Below are positions 8,969-14,590 of a stretch of 14,590 bases of DNA, in pieces (the stretch's first letter is position 1; every line of letters starts with the position of its first letter). The position numbers and the translations under genes were made by a program. The notes below the pieces were generated by a model that worked only from the letters and a program-made list of their open reading frames with translations, did no database searches and was not told the origin of the DNA. The stretch comes from Paracoccaceae bacterium (GTDB lineage: Bacteria; Pseudomonadota; Alphaproteobacteria; Rhodobacterales; Rhodobacteraceae). The stretch lies in the NCBI GenBank assembly GCA_003565055.1, contig PXDM01000464.1, positions 1 to 14,590 on the forward strand. The letters are read 5' to 3'.

Positions 8969-9472
8969 TCACTGGAACTCGTCTTCGAGCTCGACCCCCC
9001 AGAGATGGCGCTTTTCAGTCCAGCCGCGCAGGCCCTCGACCTCGATCCGGCACCAGTCGCGCTGACACTCGCGCAGCCGCGCAATCACGCCGCGCTCCAG
9101 AAGCGCGGTCTGGGTGCCGATCCCGTCAGGGCGGCTGAACAGCTCCGTCATATCGGTCTGCACGATGACAGTCCGCCGCCCTGACAGCAATGCGTGATGC
9201 ATCCAGCCGCCCTTGCCGTCGATATCCTCAACGCGCCGCCAATGTTCGAATTCTGCCGTGACGCGCAGCGGGATCTCGCGGCGCGTGAAGACCCAGTCAA
9301 TCCGATGGGACCGATCCGGCCCCCGCCGCGCATTGCCCTCACTTGCGTTGAGCGAAACATAGCGCGGCATCGGCAGGTTCGTCACCGGCCCGCGCTCAAA
9401 GGCCTGCGCGAGCGCTGGGCCAGCCCCAAGAGCCGCGACCAGCAGCAAAGTCCAGAAATGCCGTTTTCTCAT
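8969..9472 (-). CDS. Secreted SH3-like domain protein
   Basis: A 167-residue exported protein. Residues 1-22 form a signal peptide (basic MRKRH, hydrophobic core, cleavage after the ALAQA region), so it acts in the periplasm or cell envelope. Two bacterial SH3-like repeats follow: the first around residues 37-102 (with RVTAEFEHWRRVED and GWMHHALLSG), the second around 108-158 (with ERGVIARLRECQRDWCRIEV and GWTEKRHLWGV). Such domains usually bind peptidoglycan or other envelope ligands; the ligand here is unknown. The start at 9472 is chosen because it gives a standard signal peptide; an in-frame ATG at 9586 would add 38 residues ahead of it. It is convergent with glutamate dehydrogenase, with 143 bases between the stops. 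In that gap I see only a weak GC hairpin and no clear terminator. Confidence 0.82.
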   Translation of the reverse strand: MRKRHFWTLLLVAALGAGPALAQAFERGPVTNLPMPRYVSLNASEGNARRGPDRSHRIDWVFTRREIPLRVTAEFEHWRRVEDIDGKGGWMHHALLSGRRTVIVQTDMTELFSRPDGIGTQTALLERGVIARLRECQRDWCRIEVEGLRGWTEKRHLWGVELEDEFQ

Positions 9473-9619
9473 GTACCTGCCCGTTCCGGTATGCCGGAAG
9501 CCTGTTTGTCTTTTCGTCTTTCGCGCGGGGCTCTGCGGATCAATCGAGCCTTGTAGATCACCGCGCGTGCTGGCATTTTGCCCCAAAGCCTAGGCATTGC
9601 AAAGAGGTGAGACGCGATC
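9473..9619. promoter_or_regulatory. Divergent promoter region (SH3 protein / 2-hydroxyacid dehydrogenase)
   Basis: These 147 bases separate two divergent genes and must carry their promoters. A possible rightward sigma-70 pair is TTGTAG (9551-9556) and CATTTT (9574-9579), 17 bases apart. An 8-base palindrome, GCCTAGGC (9588-9595), lies just downstream and could be an operator near the transcription start. AGAGG (9603-9607) is the likely ribosome site for the gene at 9620, with a rather long 12-base spacer. All are weak matches by eye. Confidence 0.25.
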
Positions 9620-10606
9620 ATGCCCAATAAACGCCTGAGTGTTGTCGTCACGCGACGCCTGCCCGATGTGGTCGAGACGCGCCTGAAGGAATTGTTCGAC
9701 GTCTCCCTGCGCGAAGACGACACGCCGATGACCCGCGAAGACCTGGCGAATGCGCTGCGTCAGGCGGATGTGCTGGTGCCGACGCTGACCGATGATCTGG
9801 ACGCGGGCCTTCTGGCGCAGGCCAGTGACCGGCTCAAGCTGATCGCCAATTACGGCGCGGGCGTCGATCATATCGACGTCCATTCGGCCCGCCAGCGCGG
9901 GATTCTGGTGTCCAACACCCCCGGTGTGGTCACGGATGACACCGCCGATATGACCATCGCGCTGATGCTTGCCGTGACGCGTCAACTGCCGCAGGGGCTC
10001 GCCGAGATGCAGAATGACCGCTGGCGTGGCTGGTCGCCGATGGCGCATCTGGGCACGCGGATCGGTGGCAAGCGGCTCGGCATTCTGGGGATGGGGCGGA
10101 TCGGGCAGGCGGTCGCGCGGCGCGCAAGCGCTTTCGGGATGCAGATCCATTACCACAACCGCCAGCGCCTGCGCCCGGAGGTTGAAGAGGCGCTGGAGGC
10201 CAATTACTGGGAGAGCCTCGATCAGATGATCGCGCGGATGGATGTGATTTCGATCAACTGCCCGCATACGCCCTCGACCTTTCATCTGCTCAACGCGCGG
10301 CGGTTGAAGCTGCTCAAGCCCAGCGCGGTGATCATCAACACCTCGCGCGGGGAGGTCATCGACGAGAACGCCCTGACACGCGGCTTGCGTGCCGGAGAGA
10401 TCGCCGGGGCCGGGCTCGATGTCTATGAGCGCGGGCATGATATCAACCCGCGCCTGCGCGATCTGCCCAATGTGGTGCTCTTGCCGCATATGGGCTCGGC
10501 CACGCGCGAAGGGCGCATCGAGATGGGCGAGAAGGTGATCGTCAATATCAAGACCTTCGCGGATGGACACAGGCCGCCGGATCAGGTCATTCCGTCGATG
10601 CTCTGA
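9620..10606 (+). CDS. D-2-hydroxyacid dehydrogenase (glyoxylate/hydroxypyruvate reductase type)
   Basis: A 328-residue cytoplasmic NAD(P)H enzyme of the D-isomer-specific 2-hydroxyacid dehydrogenase family, closest by eye to D-glycerate dehydrogenase/glyoxylate reductase. Visible landmarks are the substrate loop NYGAGVDHID (77-86), the Rossmann glycine motif GILGMGRIGQ (154-163), NTSRGEVID with catalytic Arg243, and LLPHMGSAT with catalytic His290. The catalytic Glu of the family normally lies 18 residues before the His, in the DVxExEP motif. Here the stretch reads LDVYERGHDINP and that position is Gly272, with E270 and D274 on either side. The residue after the dinucleotide-fold strand (HNR, 179-181) has Asn-Arg instead of an acidic residue, favouring NADPH. 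It is transcribed alone and followed by a perfect hairpin. Confidence 0.9.
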   Translation: MPNKRLSVVVTRRLPDVVETRLKELFDVSLREDDTPMTREDLANALRQADVLVPTLTDDLDAGLLAQASDRLKLIANYGAGVDHIDVHSARQRGILVSNTPGVVTDDTADMTIALMLAVTRQLPQGLAEMQNDRWRGWSPMAHLGTRIGGKRLGILGMGRIGQAVARRASAFGMQIHYHNRQRLRPEVEEALEANYWESLDQMIARMDVISINCPHTPSTFHLLNARRLKLLKPSAVIINTSRGEVIDENALTRGLRAGEIAGAGLDVYERGHDINPRLRDLPNVVLLPHMGSATREGRIEMGEKVIVNIKTFADGHRPPDQVIPSML

Positions 10607-10619
10607 GCGCTGCCGCTTC

Positions 10620-10642
10620 GGCGCAGGCGTCGCGCCTGCGCC
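10620..10642 (+). terminator. Perfect GC-rich hairpin after the dehydrogenase gene
   Basis: GGCGCAGGCG (10620-10629) and CGCCTGCGCC (10633-10642) form a perfect 10-base stem with a TCG loop, starting 14 bases after the stop codon at 10604-10606. There is no T-run after it, so it may act as a terminator lacking a U-tract, a 3'-end protecting hairpin, or an insulator ahead of the next operon. Confidence 0.5.
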
Positions 10643-10695
10643 TAACGGTCACGCTGCGATTGAATTTGGTGCAATCGTGAAGTCGTGCTAGGCTG

Positions 10696-10717
10696 TGAAA
10701 ATTCGTTTCAAATTTTC
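10696..10717. promoter_or_regulatory. AT-rich inverted repeats upstream of the S8/trypsin-like operon (candidate operator)
   Basis: In an AT-rich island of otherwise GC-rich DNA, 30-50 bases before the operon start, two overlapping inverted repeats occur. One is TGAAA (10696-10700) with TTTCA (10706-10710); the other is GAAAATT (10697-10703) with AATTTTC (10711-10717). They could bind a repressor or mark the promoter. I could not assign a convincing -35/-10 pair, although CATATT (10725-10730) and TTGAAT (10660-10665) are partial matches. Confidence 0.3.
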
Positions 10718-10746
10718 GATTTTCCATATTGGCCGGGAGTAACACG

Positions 10747-12381
10747 ATGCTTCAGGACTATGTCGCCAGATTGCGCGACCCGGAACCGACCACGGTTGAG
10801 CAGGCGTTGCAGATTGAGCTGGTGTTCGACGCGCCGCTCGGTGTGGATGCGCTCGCCGCCCGGATCGCAGCGCTGCTCCCCGACACTGCTGCCACCATCG
10901 AGACCGCGTTCGGCGCGGAAGCCGACCGTTTCCATTTCGTCACCTTCCCCGATCTGCGTGCCGATGGGCAGGAGGCCACGGTCTTCGCCTTCGCGCGTGC
11001 CCTGCGTCCGGCGCTGGAGGCGTTGCAGGCCAATCCGATCCTGACGGACAGCCTCTATGGGGCCGTTGCGGTGGGCGCGGCAGAGAATGAGAGCTTTCTG
11101 TCCTGCGAGACCCCGCGCGACAATCTGCGCCCCTTTGGCTGGGTGCATCCGGTGATCCGCACAGTGGATGCCTGGGCCACGACGCGCGGCGCGGGGGCCA
11201 CGGTCGCGGTGATTGATACGGGTCATTCGAGCCATCAGGAATTGCACGGCATCATTCGGGCGCAGGGGCAGCTCAATCTGGTCGAGGGCGGCACGGATGC
11301 GTCCGACCGCTTCAGCCGGGGACCGATGCGCCAGCCGGGGCACGGGACAGTTGTGGCCTCGGTCACCGCGTCGCGCGGGACCGCGGATGCGGCGGGCAAT
11401 ACAGGCGGGCCGGGGGCGATTACCGGCGCTGCGCCAGAGGCCGAGATCCTCTCGATCCGCGCCATCCGCTCGGTGATTTCCTTTCGTCAGAACACCCTGC
11501 CACGCGCGATTGCCCATGCGGTTGCACAAGGCGCGGATGTGATCGCCATGGCGCTGGGCGGGCCGACCCGCGTCGCGGCGACCGAACGCGCGCTGCGTGA
11601 TGCCGTGGCCGCCGGGATGGTGATCGTCTGCGCTGCCGGGAATTGCTGGCCGCGCGTGGTCTTTCCCGCCGCCTATGCCGCGAATGGGCTCTGCACGGCG
11701 GTCGCAGCACTCACCCACAAGTTGACACCCTGGGACAAGACCGGACGCGGGCCTGCGGTCACGCTCTCGGCCCCCGGCGAAAACGTCTGGAGCGCGGCCA
11801 AGAACAGCGCCAGCGATCCCGACAATGGTGTGCGCGCAGCACAGGGGACGACGCTCGCGACCTCGCTCACCTCGGGCGTGGCGGCGCTCTGGGTGGCGCG
11901 TCACGGTGGGCGCGCAGCGCTCAAGGCGCGTGCGGATGCGGCGGGCACGACTGTGCAGGCGATGTGGGTGCATTGCGCCACCAGCGGCATGACGCCGCCG
12001 CCGGTCTGGGGTCGGGACACGGCGCTGGGCGCCGGTGTGCTCGACGCCCGGCGCGCGCTGCAAACGCCGCTGCCCGTACAGCCCACAGGCCGCGAGGCGC
12101 TGGCCGAGGCCGCCTTGCCCCCCGGCGGGGTGGAGACGACAGCGAATATCCTGCAGCAGCATCTGGCCGATCACGACCCGGCCGCGCTCGCCGAATTCAC
12201 GCCTGATCTGGTCGAATTCGCGCCTGAGCTTTTGTGGCGCACTCACAGGGTCGCGGCGAAAACCCGCGCGCTGGGCAGTCTCGGCGCGGAGGCCATGGTC
12301 ACGCCAGACCCTGTCAGCCCCGAGCTTGCTGTGGCGCTTGCCGACCGCCCGGCGCTGCGCGCGAGTTCGGGCGCATTCTGA
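10747..12381 (+). CDS. Subtilisin-like (S8) protein with Thr in place of the catalytic Ser
   Basis: A 544-residue protein with no signal peptide or membrane span, so probably cytoplasmic. Residues 1-135 are a non-catalytic N-terminal region. The S8 fold follows: catalytic Asp157 in AVIDTGH, His199 in QPGHGT, and oxyanion Asn299 in CAAGN. In the nucleophile motif, usually GTSMATP, the sequence is GTTLATS (367-373); Ser is replaced by Thr369 (codon ACG, 11851-11853) and the Pro by Ser373. It is therefore either a pseudoprotease or a Thr-dependent variant; which one cannot be told from sequence. Residues about 440-544 form a C-terminal tail with repeated short acidic helices and no recognised domain. 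GGGAG (10735-10739) seven bases upstream supports the ATG start; an in-frame TTG at 10729 is rejected. The next gene starts 22 bases after the stop. A role as regulator, scaffold or effector for the downstream trypsin-like protein is inferred. Confidence 0.88.
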   Translation: MLQDYVARLRDPEPTTVEQALQIELVFDAPLGVDALAARIAALLPDTAATIETAFGAEADRFHFVTFPDLRADGQEATVFAFARALRPALEALQANPILTDSLYGAVAVGAAENESFLSCETPRDNLRPFGWVHPVIRTVDAWATTRGAGATVAVIDTGHSSHQELHGIIRAQGQLNLVEGGTDASDRFSRGPMRQPGHGTVVASVTASRGTADAAGNTGGPGAITGAAPEAEILSIRAIRSVISFRQNTLPRAIAHAVAQGADVIAMALGGPTRVAATERALRDAVAAGMVIVCAAGNCWPRVVFPAAYAANGLCTAVAALTHKLTPWDKTGRGPAVTLSAPGENVWSAAKNSASDPDNGVRAAQGTTLATSLTSGVAALWVARHGGRAALKARADAAGTTVQAMWVHCATSGMTPPPVWGRDTALGAGVLDARRALQTPLPVQPTGREALAEAALPPGGVETTANILQQHLADHDPAALAEFTPDLVEFAPELLWRTHRVAAKTRALGSLGAEAMVTPDPVSPELAVALADRPALRASSGAF

Positions 12382-12403
12382 GCCGGGGCCAGAGGGGGCC
12401 GCC

Positions 12404-14212
12404 ATGGCGTTGACCGCACTGACCCTGTCGCCGCTGATGACGCGCTCGCCCGAGCTGGTGTCCGATGCGCTCGACGCGATCTATGCGGATCAGCCGCGCC
12501 GCATTCGGCTGGAGGCACTGCATTGCATGGCCGAGGCGAGCCACGGCGTGATCGGCGTGAGCGGGCTTCTGGTCGGCATCTTGCGCGCGCATGGCATGAC
12601 GGATCGCTTCATCGCCTGGCTGCGCGCGCGCGAGGTCGATCTGCTGCCGCCGCGCGCGGACACGCTCTGCGACGCGGCCTATACCGAGGATTACGGCACG
12701 GTCACGATTGCCCGGCCCGCGCGCGATGATTTCGACCTCCTGCGCATGGCCGAATTCGCCGGGCGCGCACAGGCGTTTCGCTGTCGCATACGGGTGGGCG
12801 GGCAGGTCCTGGGCAGCGGGGCGCTGGTCTCGCCACGGTTGGTGCTGACCGCCGCCCATGTGATCGACGCTTTGACCACAGCCGACCCGGCCAACCGCCC
12901 GTCGCTTGAGATCGTCGCCGCCGATGGCAATCGCTACACCGCCCGCGTGGCCTGGTCCCTGCCCTTCCATGACAGTGAGCCCGCAGGCAATCTTCCCCCG
13001 CCCGAGGCCATGGACACGCATCCGGATGTGGCGCTTTTGCGCCTCGACCAGCCGCTGGGGCGGCTCTTTGGTCAGATGGCCCTGCCCGAGCGCTTGCCCG
13101 ATTGGACCGGCCCCGGCCTTTTTGCGCTGATCCATTTCCCCGATGGCCAGCAGCGCGGGCTGTCCACCGGGCGCATCCAGCGCGACGGGCCTGATGACAT
13201 CCGCCAGTTTCACACGGTCAATACCGAAGGCGGCTCTTCCGGCGGGCCGGGTTTTGATCGCGACTTCACCTTTCTGGGGCTGCATCAGGGGCGCTGGCAG
13301 GCGTTTCGCCGCATCGTGCCCTATGCGCGTTTCGCCCAACATCCCGAGTTCCGCGCAGAGCTGGCCAATGACCGCCCGCCGGCGCATCTGTGGTCGCTCG
13401 ATGGCTCGCCCGAGGGTCACATCATCATCGGGCGCGCGGCGTTTTTCGATCCGCTGGTCGTGATCATCGAGGGCTGTGCGCCCAATCTGCGCGGGATCTG
13501 GACCAAACGCATGGATACATCGCGCAGCGAAGGGCTGGGATTCGGCTTTCGGCTGCTCGATGCGTTTCTCTCCGCGCATGATCTGGCGCAGGACCGGATC
13601 CGACTGACCACCGGGGCCGAGACGGATGATCTGATCGCTCATCTGCATGCGCAGGTCTTTGGCGCGGATGGCGATCTTGCGGCGCATCCCGGTGTTGCCT
13701 CCGGTCAGACCACCTCGGTCGCCACGGATGCCGAACGCGCGCAGGCGCTGGCTGATCAGCTTCAGGCGCGCGCGACGGAGCGCGGGCGGCCGCTCTGGGT
13801 CTATTTCGAGAACCCGCCCAGCGGGTTGTCGCAGGATGCGCAGATCCAGTTCGAGCATCTGATAGATGCGCTGACACGGCGCGCGGATCTGCGCCTCGTC
13901 CTTGCGGGGTTTGAGACCTATGATCTCGCGCCGCTGCAATTCAGCCATCCCGATGAGGCCCGCCATGCCAGCGCGCGCGGGCTGGCAGTGGAATATCTCG
14001 GCCATTTCCGGCGCAGCGATCTGGTCGCGACCGTGCGCGCGATCAGCGATGATCTCGACCTCGACTGGGGGCAGGAAATGCGTGGGCGCGTCGTCGCGCG
14101 GGCGCTGCGCAGGGTGCCTGCGCTTGCGGCGGAGACTTATGCCACGGAGCATCTGCCGAGCGTGAGCGCGGCCTTGCGCGATGAGCTGCGGCGGGAGTTG
14201 GCCGCGCCATGA
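12404..14212 (+). CDS. Trypsin-like protease fused to a P-loop-less STAND-like domain
   Basis: A 602-residue protein without signal peptide. Residues 1 to about 80 are a compact, mostly helical domain, in the place where effector-associated adaptor domains occur in bacterial conflict proteins. Residues about 120-315 are a trypsin-like protease with intact triad: His152 (LTAAHVID), Asp208 (HPDVALLRL) and Ser279 (GGSSGGP). From about 335 the sequence looks like a STAND NTPase fold: IGRAAFF (342-348), strand VVIIEG (352-357), GLGFGFRLLDAFL (377-389), a Walker-B-like LWVYFEN (464-470) and RLVLAGFETYDL (497-508). The GxxGxGKS loop is missing; GCAPNLRGI stands in its place (357-365). The C-terminus (about 520-602) is helical. 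AGAGGGGG (12391-12398) five bases upstream fixes the start. The stop overlaps the next gene by ATGA. A protease switched by a nucleotide-independent sensing module is the inferred role. Confidence 0.85.
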   Translation: MALTALTLSPLMTRSPELVSDALDAIYADQPRRIRLEALHCMAEASHGVIGVSGLLVGILRAHGMTDRFIAWLRAREVDLLPPRADTLCDAAYTEDYGTVTIARPARDDFDLLRMAEFAGRAQAFRCRIRVGGQVLGSGALVSPRLVLTAAHVIDALTTADPANRPSLEIVAADGNRYTARVAWSLPFHDSEPAGNLPPPEAMDTHPDVALLRLDQPLGRLFGQMALPERLPDWTGPGLFALIHFPDGQQRGLSTGRIQRDGPDDIRQFHTVNTEGGSSGGPGFDRDFTFLGLHQGRWQAFRRIVPYARFAQHPEFRAELANDRPPAHLWSLDGSPEGHIIIGRAAFFDPLVVIIEGCAPNLRGIWTKRMDTSRSEGLGFGFRLLDAFLSAHDLAQDRIRLTTGAETDDLIAHLHAQVFGADGDLAAHPGVASGQTTSVATDAERAQALADQLQARATERGRPLWVYFENPPSGLSQDAQIQFEHLIDALTRRADLRLVLAGFETYDLAPLQFSHPDEARHASARGLAVEYLGHFRRSDLVATVRAISDDLDLDWGQEMRGRVVARALRRVPALAAETYATEHLPSVSAALRDELRRELAAP

Positions 14213-14590
14213 TGAGCCCGCATCCGCACGCCGCTGCCCTCTCCGACGCGACCCGCGCGACCGCGGCGCAATGGGGGCCGTTCCGCCCGTTGGAGATGCT
14301 GCGGCGCGCGGCGCGTCTGGGCGGGTTTGACGCGCAGTTGCTCGACGATCAGGTGCTGGTCGCGGAAGTGCTCTCGGAGCTTTTCGCCGATTGCGCGATC
14401 CATGACGCGGCGGGCGCGCTGCATTGGGTCATGCGACCGGGGCCGCGCCCGATGCGGCGCGAGGCTGTGCCGGGTGATCTGCACGCGGCCATCGCGCGCG
14501 ATGCGGCGGGCTCGCCCGTGCAGGACGCGCTTGACGGGACAGGGGATTACGCACCGGCGGCGGTGGATGCGCTGATCGCGCAGGCCACCG
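14209..14590 (+). CDS. Third gene of the S8/trypsin operon, 5' end only (function unknown)
   Basis: 127 codons are visible before the window edge, with no stop. The ATG overlaps the protease stop (ATGA, 14209-14212), and a second in-frame ATG follows immediately at 14212, so either Met may be used. The visible part is cytoplasmic, Ala/Arg-rich and helical: RPLEMLRRAARLGGFDAQLL, then VLVAEVLSELFADCAIHD, then a short strand-like LHWVMRPGPRPMRREAV. A helix block followed by W-x-M-x-P with nearby Arg residues resembles the winged-helix-like segment found near the N-terminus of some large STAND or AAA-type regulators. On that basis an NTPase partner downstream is a guess. No catalytic motif is visible. 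Confidence 0.7.
   Translation, partial: MMSPHPHAAALSDATRATAAQWGPFRPLEMLRRAARLGGFDAQLLDDQVLVAEVLSELFADCAIHDAAGALHWVMRPGPRPMRREAVPGDLHAAIARDAAGSPVQDALDGTGDYAPAAVDALIAQAT

Noticed and set aside
9473..9586. 38-residue upstream extension of the SH3-like protein
   Set aside because: The internal Met at 9472 begins a standard signal peptide, which would be buried by the extension.
11845..11865. Sequencing error explaining the missing catalytic Ser in the S8 protein
   Set aside because: It cannot be excluded for a single base, but the neighbouring Pro-to-Ser change in the same motif makes an isolated error less likely.
12314..14152. A 612-codon open frame on the minus strand antisense to the trypsin-like gene (and similar long antisense frames at 10708-12405 and 2051-3178)
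   Set aside because: High-GC DNA gives long stop-free antisense frames. Their translations are Arg/His/Gln-rich without family motifs, while the plus strand encodes recognisable domains with ribosome sites.

Overview
The window looks like chromosomal DNA of an alphaproteobacterium, most likely in or near the Rhodobacterales. This is inferred by eye from the high GC content, the methionine synthase split into two genes, and the style of the encoded proteins; no search was run. Coding is dense: seven complete protein genes of ordinary size, one 29-codon gene, one further complete gene on the minus strand after a signal peptide, and two genes cut by the window edges. I saw no tRNA, rRNA, insertion sequence, CRISPR array or long repeat. 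No gene-free stretch exceeds about 205 bases.

Region 1 (1-1977, minus strand) is a two-gene methionine synthase operon. The homocysteine-methyltransferase domain comes first, and the folate/cobalamin part follows with a 4-base ATGA overlap and runs off the left edge. Region 2 (2183-5262, plus strand, divergent from region 1) is a type I secretion pair: an ABC transporter and an HlyD-type adaptor, also joined by an ATGA overlap. No secreted substrate or TolC-like outer-membrane gene is visible. A nested hairpin followed by five T residues probably ends this operon.

Region 3 (5443-8825, plus strand) groups a DUF2231 membrane protein, a ferric-reductase/NOX-like flavocytochrome, a 29-residue membrane microprotein and an NADP-type glutamate dehydrogenase. 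The spacings are tight and read as one transcript. Region 4 holds a secreted SH3-like protein (minus strand, 8969-9472) divergent from a D-2-hydroxyacid dehydrogenase of the hydroxypyruvate/glyoxylate reductase type (9620-10606), followed by a perfect GC-rich hairpin.

Region 5 (10747 to the right edge, plus strand) is the most interesting part. It is a tight operon of an unsecreted subtilisin-like (S8) protein whose catalytic Ser is replaced by Thr, a 602-residue protein, and a third overlapping gene cut by the edge. The 602-residue protein has a small helical N-terminal domain, a trypsin-like protease with intact triad, and a C-terminal part that resembles a STAND NTPase without its P-loop. 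Two proteases without signal peptides, one fused to a STAND-like module, suggest an intracellular protease-based conflict or signalling system. The architecture is read from sequence; the function is inference.
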